From Pseudovirgaria hyperparasitica (taxonomy: Eukaryota > Ascomycota > Dothideomycetes > Acrospermales > Acrospermaceae): a DNA stretch of 64,000 nucleotides. The stretch spans positions 819,375 through 883,374 of the forward strand of contig NW_022985565.1 in assembly GCF_010093815.1 (NCBI RefSeq). The letters run 5' to 3'. A program made the translations under genes and the position numbers. The notes beneath the pieces are model-generated. The model had not been told where the DNA came from. It saw only the letters and a program-made list of their open reading frames with translations, and did not search any database. How positions within the stretch are numbered: position 1 is the stretch's first letter; the number at the start of each line of letters is the position of its first letter. Shown one piece after another: positions 33,929 through 45,745 of the stretch.

Positions 33929-33945
33929 TAATAGAGATTAGTATA
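33929..33945 (+). repeat. 17-bp target site duplication, right copy
   Basis: Identical to 20527-20543; marks the 5' end of the minus-oriented LINE. Confidence 0.9.
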
Positions 33946-36940
33946 AGTAATAGAGTATAAGAAAGTCTAATTTTAGACTATCTTATAATACCTATAGATA
34001 TAAGTCTACTAGATCCTTATTATCTTACTTAAAGAAGTATTTCTATATAGAATAAAGATATATAGTAGTATAGTATATAACGTTTTCCTTTACTAGGTGT
34101 AATGAATTACTAGCTAGAGCCATAGAAGGATACGTAGACTCTAGTATAAGTAGCGTAAGAGATAGTATAGTATGTAGGAGAGGTACCTATAATATAATAG
34201 ATAGCCTTAGATAGTAACCTAAGGCCAAGATAGATATCTATAGGAAGAGCTAATCATAGGTACTTAGAATAGGTATTCTAAGTAATCTATATAGTAATTA
34301 GAAATAGAATATTAGTATTCTAAGTAATATACTAAACGCTTAGAATAAGCATTCTAATTAGAGAACCTTAGTAGAACTATATAGACCCTTTAGACCTAAT
34401 CTCTAGAGATAGTTCTATAGTAATTAATTTAAACTTATACTAATATAATTACTACTTTACTCGCCTACTAGCTAGTTACTATTTATACTCTATTAATACT
34501 TACTATAATTCTACTTACACCTCTCGGAGCCTTCTAAGTACCCTTTACCTTTAGGAAAACCGGGATACTCTATAGAACGGACTACTTTAGGGATAAGCCG
34601 CACCCTTATTAAGGAAGGTTTATTATACTAGGTTATAGTACTTTACTAGCTTACTTCTCGCGTTATTAATTATAATCTATAGATAGTCTTTAAGCGGTAG
34701 ATTAGACTATACTTTACTAATAGATATAATAGAAGTAGATTTAGAAAACCTAAGGTTATTAAAGTATAATTCTAGAAAGTACATTAATAGAAGAATTTAC
34801 TAGATTACTCTATAATTAGTCTTATAGTCTCTTCCTTTAGTTCGTAGAAGTACTTTCTTAATAGATAAGAGAGTATTAATATATATATAAATAATACTCT
34901 AGTTATAGTTATTAAGTCTACCTTCTATAACGAATAATAGAATTCTATTTACTAAGTTAACTACTTTATTATTAGAGTCTTTATCTTTAGTATCTATAAA
35001 GAGATCTTAGTTAGACTACTATAGATTACTATATCGCTAACTTTAGAAGAGAATTTCCTTAATAAACTCGTTAATTATAGCTTATAATATAAGGCTACGC
35101 TCTATAAAGTCGTGATAGCTATTCTAGCACGTCTTAACTAGCTTCTTTAGTTAAACTAGGATAAACTTTATATCCTTTATAAGCGCGTTCTTATTATAAA
35201 TCTTCTTCTATATAGTCTTAAATCTCTAGTATCTCTTAGTAGAGTAATAGATAAAGTAGATAATAGACTAGAGTACTATAATTAGACCTTTTTTCCGCTA
35301 TTCTTAAAGGAAGGTAAGCTTAGTAATAAGATTCTTAGATAACTTATTAAATGCATTCTTATTCTTACTAAAAAGAAGCGCCTAGGTAGTAAGATTAAGA
35401 TAGTATAGAAAGTAATAAAGACGTGAATATTTACCTATACTAGGGAGTTCCTTTATAAGGAGTTCTACTACTATAGTATTATTATTTACTCTATTAAGGA
35501 CGAAGTAGCTAACTCTATCTTTAATCCCCTATCTCTTAAGTATAGCTATTATTAGATTCTTAAAGTTTTTACTAGTATAGCTACCTCTAATCTCTAGTAG
35601 ACTAAGGGAAATATCTATAAAGATACTATCCCTATTAATAAAGTATACGGTATATAACTATAGAGAGAGATAATAGTTTTATAAGCTCTAGCTATTAAAT
35701 AAGATATAAATCTTTAAGATAGTAGTATTTAGAATACTATAGAGGGATTTAGAGGCTTCTATATATATCTTTATAATATAGCTCCTAAGAGTATCTATAC
35801 TTAGCTATATTACTACTTCTATCTCTAGATTTACCTTTATAATAGTATTATAGAGATAGCTATTTTTAATTATCTATAGAGACTAAGAGTTAAGGATAAT
35901 CTACTTAGCTATTAATTAATTAAAGCTATTAGATTGGAAAGTCTTAATAAGTAGATTTACTATATTCTATTCTATCCTTAACTTCTTAATTATTATCTTA
36001 AGTACGTCGCCTTATATACGCTTCCTTTTCCTATCTCTATATATAGAGTATTTATTATAGAGATATTCTACTAAGTTTATTATTAAGTCTACCTTAAATT
36101 ATCTATCTAAACGTCTCTTATAATAGTATATATAATACCACTAGTACTTTACTCTATTATTTATCTATTAGAGATAATACCCGTATCGCTAGATCTAGCT
36201 AAAGCTATTAGCCCGCTTAACTATCTCTATAGACTTAATAAAGAATAAGAGATATTACTAATTAATATCTTTATATATAGACTTATTATTAGGGTTAATA
36301 ATAGAGTTATAATCTAGATCTTCTACGCTATCTATATTATCTAATTCTATTCTAGAGGGCTCTCGAACTAGATAACTATATAGATTAGTAGATATAGGCT
36401 CGTATAGAATAGGGCTAATACTAGAGAGAGATAGTATCGTCGAGTCATAGGTAGTAGTATCTTAAGTTAGTATTAGATTCTAAGATATATCTTAAGGCTT
36501 CTTTATATATATATTACGCTACGAACGCTCGGTCTAGCTATACTACTTTTTAAATATATCTTAAGAGTACTCCTTAGGGGCACGAATAGACCGCTAGAAT
36601 ACTATATTAAGGTTATTAACGTGTAGTTATTAACACGATAGTATTTAATATATATAGTAAATAAGGGAAGTTAGCCTACGGCCTAACTCTAGTACTTATA
36701 AAATTAGAATAATCTTAATACTATAGTCTATATATATATATATATATATACTTTAGTTTAGTTTAATTATTTATAGTTTAATACTATCTTAAATTAAAGT
36801 TAAACTAAAGTATTAGTTCTTAGTAAGAGACCTTAACTAAACTAAACTAACTAGTTCTTAAGGCGGTTAAATTAAAGTTAAACTAATTAATAGAAAGTCT
36901 AGTTCAAAGTATATTACCTTTAGGCCTATAGTTAATACCT
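33946..36940. repeat. Right arm of the unidentified older repeat
   Basis: Continuation of 19850-20526 beyond the LINE. AT-rich, RIP-like. A plus-strand frame with stops at CAG/CAA-derived codons reads coherently from about 34790 to 36180. The right end (36740-36910) has several AAATTAAAGTTAAACTAA-type motifs matching those at 19880-20000. The outer boundary is approximate. Confidence 0.5.
34790..36180 (+). pseudogene. Degraded long frame of unknown protein in older repeat
   Basis: Reading the plus strand gives long stretches such as LKEGKLSNKILR, KKRLGSKIKIV and EFLYKEFYYYSIIIYSIKD (near 35300-35500), separated by TAG/TAA codons of the kind RIP produces. No transposase, RT or helicase motif could be recognised. 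It may be a DNA-transposon transposase; this is a guess. Limits are approximate. Confidence 0.35.
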
Positions 36941-37049
36941 AGTTTCGGTTATTATTATAGTTAAATAGAAAAATAACGTTATTATTATATAGAAAAATTA
37001 CTATTATTTCTATATTCTATATTTAGTTAGAAACTTAATAATATACTAT

Positions 37050-37080
<31 letters not shown>

Positions 37081-37593
37081 AGAATTAGAGCTTTATATAC
37101 TAACTACTATACTAAAAGAACTAAATCTTAAAGCTACTACTCTTCTAATAAGAATCTAAATAGTATATAGAAGATATATATAGTATATATACCTAATAAA
37201 AAATCTATATTTTAATCTTTTTCTTCTTCTCTTCTCTATAGTATCTACTAATAGAGGTTTTCTTAGAATAATTTATCTATCTACTCTTTTTTTAATTCTT
37301 TAATATAGAGAGTAAAGGTCTATATAGAAGTAAGTATATTTAGATATTATTAAAAAACTTTCAAGTTCTAGAGCTCTAATTTTAAAGATATTAAAGAAAA
37401 TATAATATTTAAAGAATATAGAAAAATATTTTTCTATCTATGTATATAACATGTACTAAGTGTCGCGCTAAAAAAGGTATAGACCGGGGACAGCACACTG
37501 ATTAGCTACAGTAACAAGCCCGGACGTGACAGCCTCTCGGCCACAAATCCACCCTCGCGCACAACTGTGATTCAAACTGTGTCTCCTCAGCCC
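36941..37593. other. AT-rich transition zone, then normal sequence
   Basis: Up to about 37440 the sequence is strongly AT-rich with TA runs (37050-37080) and no gene. Near 37450 the composition becomes normal abruptly, marking the end of the RIP block. Confidence 0.6.
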
Positions 37594-37640
37594 TATAATT
37601 TGAACGGAATATATAAACCTATATCTATATAATTTGACGG
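37594..37640 (+). promoter_or_regulatory. Repeated TATAATTTGA(A)CGG motif and TATA-like box before kinase gene
   Basis: TATAATTTGAACGG at 37594-37607 and TATAATTTGACGG at 37628-37640 form a near-direct repeat, with AATATATAAA between them (37608-37617), 38-84 bp before the ATG. A core promoter or binding-site pair is plausible but untested. Confidence 0.35.
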
Positions 37641-37677
37641 TACCTCCCAGGTCACGGCCCTATCTTATCCTCCGGCT

Positions 37678-38721
37678 ATGGCTCAGCGTCCATTATACGA
37701 GATTGGGAACACCGAGAGCAGCATTCATAACACCGACGTTGAACTAAACGTCTTCGTCAGCGATACACACTTCTGTATTAACCTGCTCACTGCCAATTTC
37801 GAAGGTAGCCCCGGACTGCTAAAGGAGTATTTGCTTCATGTAGAACACTCGGATCCAGAATACATTCCGCCTCTGCCAGAGAATCCTGACGGTAATGAGT
37901 TCGTTGACCCTCTTGAAGAATTCTACGAATGGGCGACGAAACCGTTTCTATCGCTATTTCGCGAAATACCTCCCTTGGATCGCCAACGACTGTACACGCT
38001 CCAGGATTGCCTGTTTCCCAAACAAGTCAGTTACACCCTACAGTTGGCTGGGGATGAGCTGGTTCCAGTTCAAGTGCCAAATGACGCCGCTGTAGAATAC
38101 GCTCGTGTTGGTGTCCTACTTCCTCCCGCCAGAAGGCTCGACAGCTCTACATTCCCCGTTTACCGTCCGCGTGATATCCATATTCGGCTGAGCGATAACG
38201 CGATGGCCCTGCCACAGGCTGGTAGAGTATACCTCCAGGGACAGGATGTTTGCTTCTTTAAGAAGTTACTACCAGGTGACATCTCTATGACTAGTCGAGA
38301 GCTATCTACATACGCTAAGATTCATGCCGCTGAGCTCAAAGAGGACGTGCACACCTCTCGACTCCTCGGCTTAGTTGAAGACGAGGTAACATCGAGAATA
38401 GCCGGTTTTCTATTATCATACATCGACTGTGCTAATAAGACACTGCTCTGCGCTGGATGGGATCCGAATCAGGCCTTGCTGCGCGAAAAATGGGTTCAGC
38501 AAATAACACATTCGATCCACGAGCTTCACGCGCACCAGATCGTCTGGGGAGACGCGAAACCTGATAACGTCCTTATTGACGAGCTTGATAATGCATATTT
38601 AGTTGATTTTGGAGGTGGGTATACGAACGGCTGGGTGGATAAAGAATTGGTGAACACTGTGGAGGGCGATTTGCAGGGGCTCGAGCGAATAGCGAAATAC
38701 CTCTCTGAAGCTCCTGTGTAA
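37678..38721 (+). CDS. Fungal protein-kinase-like protein
   Basis: Single exon of 347 residues. Catalytic-loop motif WGDAKPDNVLID at ~290-301 (Asp292, Lys294, Asn297) and VDFGGG at ~309-314 (Asp310 of DFG) are clear. The HRD His/Arg is replaced by W-G, as in a large ascomycete family of divergent kinases. An ATP-binding lobe is not obvious: CFFKKL near residue 200 may supply the Lys, but no glycine loop was found. The C-lobe ends about 35 residues after DFG, so an activation loop and APE motif are missing, as is common in this family. Activity is uncertain. It lies alone on a normal-composition island between two RIP blocks and shows no RIP stops. Confidence 0.78.
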   Translation: MAQRPLYEIGNTESSIHNTDVELNVFVSDTHFCINLLTANFEGSPGLLKEYLLHVEHSDPEYIPPLPENPDGNEFVDPLEEFYEWATKPFLSLFREIPPLDRQRLYTLQDCLFPKQVSYTLQLAGDELVPVQVPNDAAVEYARVGVLLPPARRLDSSTFPVYRPRDIHIRLSDNAMALPQAGRVYLQGQDVCFFKKLLPGDISMTSRELSTYAKIHAAELKEDVHTSRLLGLVEDEVTSRIAGFLLSYIDCANKTLLCAGWDPNQALLREKWVQQITHSIHELHAHQIVWGDAKPDNVLIDELDNAYLVDFGGGYTNGWVDKELVNTVEGDLQGLERIAKYLSEAPV

Positions 38722-40788
38722 CGTAACAATCATACAGAGGCGGATAATCTGTGTTGGAAGTACGCGGTTGCCCTTGCAGAATCGCACGTCATTCATTATC
38801 TTTGCGAGTCCTGCACCATTATACAGTTCCCCTATGGCAACACTAACCAATTACATTTAGTTAACTACCTGCTTCATTGGATTTCCATTAAATTATGGTA
38901 TTCCGGCTTCACCGACTTGCCGTAACGCTCTAGAAGTTCGTTGTGCTCCTCACCCAGGTCGTTCAAGTACAGCACTTCACTATGATTTACTATACCATTA
39001 GATCCGAAGGGTGCCTTCAAGGACCTCAAAAGTTTAAGACGTGCGCTTAAGCGTTCTTCGCTGTGCTATGCGCCCTCGACATTCCTTCTACTGTGCCGCC
39101 GGCACAATGTTTCGCTCTATCTCAATGACTAGACATTGTCATCCCACCATAGAACGGAAACAGTCCAAGCGCCATGAGTAAATGAGATTCATTCCAGGTT
39201 TATCTGCGAAAAAGTTCAGTTGGAGAGAACACAATCCGAGGAGATTTTCAGGAGGTAGTCGTGGCAGCTGTGTTCCTTCAGCGCTTCGAACCATATTTAG
39301 CATCCCACGATAAAGGCGCAATTGAGTAGACTATGGTGTTACTAACAAGCATTGCTTCTGGAGGCATTGACAGATACGCTAAGCATTGGATCCGAGAATG
39401 GAGGACTATACCGATCTGGTATGATGCTTCTTCACGGGCTGTACGTAAGAGAAAAATACCTCGAGAGGGTAAATTTCCATGAACAATTGAATTAAGCATT
39501 TTTCAAATCATTTGACGTCTAAAAGCACCTTCTTTAAGTACACATTAGTATTCTTATCTTCACACAGACCAACCTCCAACTGAATGATACAGTCTCATTC
39601 AGTTGACTGATCCAACGTGCCATGACCAGTTAATCTAACAATTCAAATAAACGGCCCAGCGTCCTCAACCGATCCCCAGTACAGAGTATATCGATGTAGC
39701 CCCCGGGCTTTTTTTCAGGATCATGTATTGCCAGCGTGTGCGAGTTCATCCCAGAAATTGGAAAGCGAAAAAACCATGTATGGAATCGAAAGAACTGTTA
39801 CTGCCGTCGCGGACCCGAGCCTGTGCTACTGCCCGAAATGCTACTTGAAGGACGTGGTGCAAGGAGGCTAGTGGTGTTACATATGCTACCGTATCAAGGA
39901 CCATGGCGACTACCATTTCGAGCTGCCGCTCAATAACATGGCAGAACGTCACTATGCGGGTATCTAGTCTTCACGACGCGTTGCAAGTGTCTATGAATCA
40001 GTGTTATGCCGCTCGGGTTGCTTGGTACACCAAGATATAAGTATGGAGGGGAAAATTATTATCGATAAATGGAAGTTGATAGGCTCTCAATGGCATTTCG
40101 AGACTGTGCTCTAGTCTATCAACCATATTTCTCCCTCACACTTCGGCATTAGTATGTATGAAATATCCCGATTGGAACGGCGCTAAGGGCTTTACTAACA
40201 CTCCTTGGGCCAGAAGAACTTTTAGAAATTTGGTATGGCTAGCAGGGGGAGTGAAGGGTGCAAAGTGGTAATCAGGGGCGTACATAGATTTTAGTGTTTA
40301 CAGCGAACACGTTTGGGCTTTTTGTCTCATAAACTAGTGCGACGAGTTAGACTCCATGCCTAAAGATCGCCGTTATGTTATCATTTTAGTACCGGCCTTT
40401 TTGTCACAGTATTCCAACGCGATGTGCTGAAGACATGGAAATACATAGATGGCAAATGCATCAACTAGGTAAGTCCACATTCCAGAAACAGAGCTGTGCT
40501 CAGGCTATTGCTAACTGCTATCTCGAGTCATCGTATTACAGGATATATAAGGCAATGAACATTGTGCAAGCTGTCATACTCACGGTTCTATTGGTCGCTA
40601 TTATAGGTATGAGACTTGGAGGTCCCAGCATCTAAGAAAGTAGTCTTGGTTATTGCGTTTATATCAAGTCTCCTGTAAAAGGAGGAAACATTGCTTTTCA
40701 TTACGATGGTCAAGCGTAGCCGACAAATCTCTAGAGTCATTCAAGCAATCGCTGTTCGAATTCATTAACTCGGTTTAATGTATACAGC
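38722..40788. other. Intergenic, about 2 kb, short unsupported frames
   Basis: Normal composition, not RIP-like. Several 60-75-codon frames on both strands lack recognisable domains. One possible remnant, at about 39777-39969 on the plus strand, reads CYCPKCYLKD then, after a TAG, WCYICYR; it may be a broken Cys-rich gene. Confidence 0.5.
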
Positions 40789-41304
40789 CTAGATTGGCTC
40801 ATCGTGGGATCTAACATACCCAGAGGCTAGGATAGCCATTGCAATGAGCCTGACAGTAAACGTAGCAATTATTGCCCCTTGCATTCCGTTCCTCAAACCC
40901 TTAGTGGATACTATGTAGATAGGGTGGTCAAACAACGATGTCAGAAAGGGGCTAGGTTCCCGCGTGCCATACTCAGAGGGGTCGCCGAACAGTTCCAAGC
41001 TCTATATATTTAGTACAGGCTTAGTGATTCAGGAAGGCTCATAAACAACTAAGTTCGAGAGTTGTAGCAATGCAGGAAGGGAGGGACTAGAGATCATGTC
41101 GGCGGCAATCAAGGATGCCCTGAAAGCTAGTGCTGTGCCGCAGAACACGGGACCTTCATCCATAGAATAATTAATAGAGCGCCTGCTCATAGACGGTGCA
41201 GGTAGAGCGCCATCTAAGCCTGTAAAGCCTTTGTTTGCAGGAGAGTCGGCTCCACTTTCCGTGCATTGACTCAATTGCACAGCGATACTCATTCTGTTAA
41301 ACAT
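40789..41304 (-). CDS. Hypothetical two-exon protein with one membrane segment
   Basis: Proposed exons on the minus strand: 41304-41047 and 41001-40789, joined over a 45-nt intron (weak donor GTTTAT, acceptor ATATAG, CACTAAG inside), giving 156 residues. Both halves are open and join in phase (LQLSNLV-SLELFGDP). The C-terminal part has a hydrophobic segment (GAIIATFTVRLIAMAILASG). I recognise no family. The weak donor and small size make this tentative; it could be two chance frames or a decayed gene. Confidence 0.35.
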
Positions 41305-41502
41305 GGAACACCATCAAAGTTGAATTACAAGGCTAAGTTCTCAAGGTTCCAAGAGCTAGGCCACTACGTGTCGCCTCAATGATGAATGTGCCACACTAAT
41401 GCATATTTAAGTGACGTCTTGCCCAGCTCCCTAAAGGCTTGAGCCAACCTTGCACTTGACATTCCACACATCCTCTCCTCACAATCTATTAGCTCAGTCA
41501 GA

Positions 41503-42300
41503 ATGTCCTTTGAACTTAGCCCCGTGGAAAAGCACGAGTTGCGCGATGTTATTAATATGCTTTTCAAAGCCTATGATAGCGAGTCTGCCTTCGTTAATGC
41601 TATCTACCCGTATACTTTGACTGAGGATGGTATCAATGGCCTTGACATGGTCGTCGCTCGCCTCGAATACCTACGCGATGTACTTGATCCGAGTACCCAA
41701 TGGTGGAAAGTCACCGACATAAGCACTGGCGAGATTATCTTAGCTTCGCAGTGGAACGTGTACTACAAAGACTCGGAGAAGCCCCCACCGATGCACCTTG
41801 ATGGCCCTCCTAAAGCATGGAAGGACGAGACAGAGAAGAAGTATGCTATCGAGATGTTTAAGAACTTCATCGCGCCTAGGGAGGCAAAATATGCTAAGGA
41901 TGATGTACATGCCCCGATCATATGTGAGTTATGCATACGAATACTAGTAATAGCTCGATACTAACGGAATAGGTCTAAACATTATGGGAACTACTCAGAA
42001 GCACCGAAGCAAAGGGGCTGCATCTCTACAGATAGCCTACTACAACGAGTTAGCTGATAAGCTCGATGCCTTTGTAAGAAACGAGCTGTATTCCAAGCGC
42101 GCATTACTGAATATTATGCTATCTAGATCACTACTGAGTCCACCATAGCTGCGGAGAGACTGTACAAGAAATATGGGTATGAACCTAAACAGGAGTTCGT
42201 GGTAGAGGCGATTTCGGAGGAATTTGCCAGTCGACCAAAGGAGAAACTAATCTTCATGGAGCGCGAAAGACGTTCCAAGCGAGGAGACGTACATAAGTGA
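41503..42300 (+). CDS. GNAT family N-acetyltransferase
   Basis: Three exons: 41503-41923, 41973-42073 and 42127-42300, giving 231 residues. Introns are 49 nt (donor GTGAGT, branch TACTAACG, acceptor GAATAG) and 53 nt (donor GTAAGA, branch TTACTGAA, acceptor ATCTAG). The spliced protein has the layout of fungal GNAT enzymes: N-terminal MSFELSPVEKHELRDVINM, a strand with GEIILASQWNVYY, an acetyl-CoA-binding-like loop (LNIMGTTQKHRSKGAASLQI, with HRSKGAA in place of the usual QRxGxG) and the closing ESTIAAERLYKKYGYEPKQE block. These enzymes transfer acetyl from acetyl-CoA to an amine; the substrate is unknown. The gene looks intact despite lying among RIP blocks. Spliced reading is needed: the first exon alone runs into a false stop at 41964. 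Confidence 0.8.
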
Positions 42301-43490
42301 GGATGTTCCGCGATGCAGCCAAGCATAAGATGGTCGCTCTGTTTGCAGAGATGCATGTTAGCTAGCCTGAAAGTCGTTCGTTTTGTTAGCAACTCGGTAC
42401 ATTTGAGCCCATCACTGCTCAGCTTCTCAATACTGCCCTCGTCCAGCAGGGATACATCAAGGCTTGACTGCTCCAAATCGCATCACAAGAATCAACCATT
42501 CGGTAGACGATGATTCCAGTAATGGGAACGAACTAGTACGTATAAATAAGCGCGTGGATACACAAGTTGGTAATTCGGCAGACGTAAATTTGTTAGGTTC
42601 ACACATAGATGAACTTGCGCAATCCACAATTTCATTAATCGAGGTAGCTTGCGGTTCCAAGTTGGTAGAGGTAGTTAGTGTCGTCTTCATCGCCCGATCC
42701 TAATACCAATGTTCGCTTGTCCTCGAAATTATCGAATGTATTGCTCCATCGCCAATCTTTGGCTACCAGGTGTTTAAATGCGAATGTTGTGTGTTGGTTT
42801 TTATTGGACCAGATCTCGTGGCGGATGAAGTATGTGTGCGGCCTTGTTACTTTTAATGCGCCAATAAGAGACTCCCAAAGCCCAGTCTAAATTGTCATAG
42901 AAGATCTCTTAGGTATGATAAGTTAGGAAAGGAGATATGTCATGTATGTGTCTTAACATCTCGCTTTTACTGCATGAAAACTTCTCCGTAACAGTTTCCG
43001 TTAGGTCCATATTCTAGACTGCACATGTTCCCCTGGCTTGCGGTGCGACACGACGAAGAACAGGGCGAAGGTATACTTGACTGGAAGGTACTGCTAAGGG
43101 TGTAGGGGTGAGAAGTACAGAGGTTTGTAGTACATTGACGTGAGCGAGTTTCAAGCCGCCAAACCATTGTGTCAAACGGGGTCTTCCATTCGTACACATA
43201 TACACGAGTATGCAGTGATCGGTTTTCAGACTAAAACCCAACAAATAATTTGACCCGACAAGAAACTCGCTAGACATTATCATAGAACGATAGCACCGAG
43301 AAATCGCAAGTCCTCGCTGTCCCCTGTGGCCAGCTCCCCCTGCTAAAAGCCATTATCTAGGAACAGACCAATAAGTCTTGCGGCCTTGATGAGCCGCTTC
43401 GTCACGTCCGACGCACCTCCTAGATAGTAGTAAAACCGGAGCCAAAAAAGATCGCGGAGCTCTTCGTGATTGGCGTGGTAACGCTAACAG
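42301..43490. other. Intergenic, normal composition
   Basis: About 1.2 kb after the GNAT gene. Frames of 65-90 codons on both strands show no family features and no good splice context. No gene is supported. Confidence 0.5.
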
Positions 43491-44378
43491 TCCCTAGATA
43501 TAGTTCGAATCCCTAGCATGGTCTCGAGTCCCCCTAGCGACATTCCATATGGACTAAACTTGGCGCCGCTCTAGTCATAGATGCCTATAATTCTGCCCGT
43601 AGCTATGTTCACGTGAATATTATTATCGAGAAGGTTATCATGATTAAGCGTAAATGGCTAGTCATCGGCAAAGAGATCCGGGAGGCATAGGATAAGATTA
43701 TTAAGCGTCGAGCGAAAGCGCTTGGGAAGTCCTCCACGAAGTCGCTGGAGTTGCGATAGATAATTGTAATAGAGCTGGTCGGTAGATGCTCGTTCCATGT
43801 TCTTAGGCGTGTTATGATATGCTAAGGCGAAGAATCTACCCCGGCTATATTAGCTAACTGTGTAGCTACAAGGTGTAAAAAGAAGGGTAAACGAGCCTTG
43901 CGTAGTCGTCGATGGTGGATCGTAGGAGGTAGTAGTTGTCGCTCTGTAGCTCGGATCTGGCTAGATACATACAAGTCCCCCTAATATTGTTCATGATATA
44001 AACAAAGACATTGCCAAGGGTACCATGATATTTATGATGTGGTACAAAGCCCTAGTAGGCTTGCTTAATAGCCTAGAGTAGTTTCAAGTCGAGAGGCGAA
44101 TTCTAATCTCGAAATTGAATGACATGTGTCCCACCGTTAACGGTGTAACTAGTTACGCCCTAAGACGGTGTTAGGGTAACGGGCCCGCCAGTTATTTCTT
44201 GGGCTAATGCGTCGCATTCCTACTGCACGACAGAAGTGTTCTAGGTGAAAAACCTCTGTATCTGGTACTAGGATAAGGCAGAAAGGTCTATCGACATTAT
44301 GCGGTATGTCGCTGCGAATTTAAGGTAGTTTCATGATTAAAAATCAGGTGATAGAGAAAGCTAAGGCAGGGTACTAAC
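43491..44378. repeat. Old, moderately degraded sequence at edge of second RIP block
   Basis: Composition is intermediate between the gene island and the RIP block. A plus-strand stretch near 43560-43760 reads coherently (ALVIDAYNSARSYVHVNIII, KRKWLVIGKEIREA) with a few TAG/TAA stops, suggesting an old repeat-derived or gene-derived relic. Family not recognised. Confidence 0.35.
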
Positions 44379-44529
44379 TATTAGAACTTAGCCTTAGGTA
44401 ACGGCTAGACTCGTACGTACCTTAGTTAGAAGATAGTATAATAAGTAGTAAACGGTCACGTGCTAAATAGATCGGCGCCTCTTTATATATATACTCTTAG
44501 ATTTCTACTAAAAGAATTTAGTAGTAGCT
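44379..44529 (+). repeat. Truncated LTR of gypsy family B
   Basis: About 150 bp starting TATTAGAACTTAGCC resemble the first two thirds of the B LTRs (45518, 54344), then break off at AGTAGTAG, where family A sequence begins. Confidence 0.75.
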
Positions 44530-45512
44530 ATCTTTAAGATTAATAGTAAGGTTAGTAGATTAGTATTAGAGTAGTTTAGAAGAATTAATTACTAATATAA
44601 TATATTAGTATATTTTATACTAATATAGTAGGTTTTTATCTATTTTAATACTAAGCTTACTATTTTAAGTAAGTAAGAGTATATAGATAGAGTAGAGATT
44701 ATCTTATTATAATTCTTCTAGAATTATTTATTATTAATAAGCTATACTAGTTTCTATTAAAATAGGTTTATATACTAGCTAGCTATCTTCTTAAGAAAGT
44801 CTAGTTTTAGATTATATTTCTTAAGCTATAGTATATCTAGAATTATATTAAAGAGACTATCTACTATAATAAAGATAGAGTAGTAGAGTTTCTATTTCTC
44901 TCTACTATTCTAGATACTATATTTAATAGTATAGATACTATATAACTTAATAGAACTATTAATATTATAGAATATAGTATCTATTAGAGCTTATATATTA
45001 ATATTAAGTTCTTATACTTATTAGATTAATATAATATTAGTAGCTAAACTACTATTAAGTATTATAGTCTAATATTATCTATAAGAGACCTTAATAGATC
45101 TAGCCTATAGTTTAATATACTATTTAGCTAGTTATCTCTCTATTATAGTTATATCTATAAGTTATAAGAGTTTCTTATAGACTATTAGTTTTTTATATTC
45201 TATACTAGATAGTTAGATATAATATATTCTAGCTACTAGTACTTATAATATATAACTAATTAGTTAGTTATATTAGTACTTAGTAGTTTCTCTAAATAGT
45301 ACTTAAGTACTATATAGTCTATCTTACTATAGGTATAGTAGATAACTTTAGATTATTTATATAAGTTAGTTCTTATATCTTAATATATTAATTAGTAGAG
45401 AGATCTATAATATAATTTCTATATTCTTAAGTTTAAGAAGTAGTAGTAATCTTATAATATTCTATTATAAAGAAGCTATTCTTTTAATATATAAAAGAAT
45501 ATAGTATAGGCC
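44530..45512 (-). mobile_element. Fragment of gypsy family A (pol 5' part), minus orientation
   Basis: Closely parallels A1 from about 30007 to 30950 (GATTAATAGTAAGG, the palindrome-rich TTAGTATATTTTATACTAATATAGTAGG). It is more heavily RIP-mutated than A1. It covers the protease and zinc-knuckle region and is interrupted at 45512 by element B. Confidence 0.7.
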
Positions 45513-45517
45513 TATAG
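45513..45517 (+). repeat. 5-bp target duplication of gypsy B (left)
   Basis: TATAG precedes the 5' LTR and recurs at 54572-54576 after the 3' LTR. Confidence 0.85.
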
Positions 45518-45745
45518 TATTAGGACTTAGCCTTAGATAGGACCCGACCTACATATACCTTAGCTAATAGGGTTAGGAGGTAACGTGAAGGGCGGTAAAT
45601 AGTTATGTACTAGATAGATCGGCGTCCCTTTATATATATACTCTTAGATTTCTACTAAAAGGGTTTAGTAGTAATTCGTTCTATAATAGAATACACCCTA
45701 TTATTCTATCTAACTATACTACTATCTAATAACCCTATTCTTATA
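45518..45745 (+). repeat. B 5' LTR
   Basis: 228 bp, TATTAGGACTTAGCC...CCTATTCTTATA; compared with the 3' LTR I count 13 differences, all transitions. It includes a TATA-rich stretch (TTTATATATATACTC) that may be the promoter TATA box. Confidence 0.92.

Noticed and set aside
43476-43520. tRNA-like stretch with GTTCGAATCC
   Set aside because: A D-arm-like GCGTGGTAACGC and a B-box-like motif are present, but anticodon arm and acceptor stem cannot be formed.
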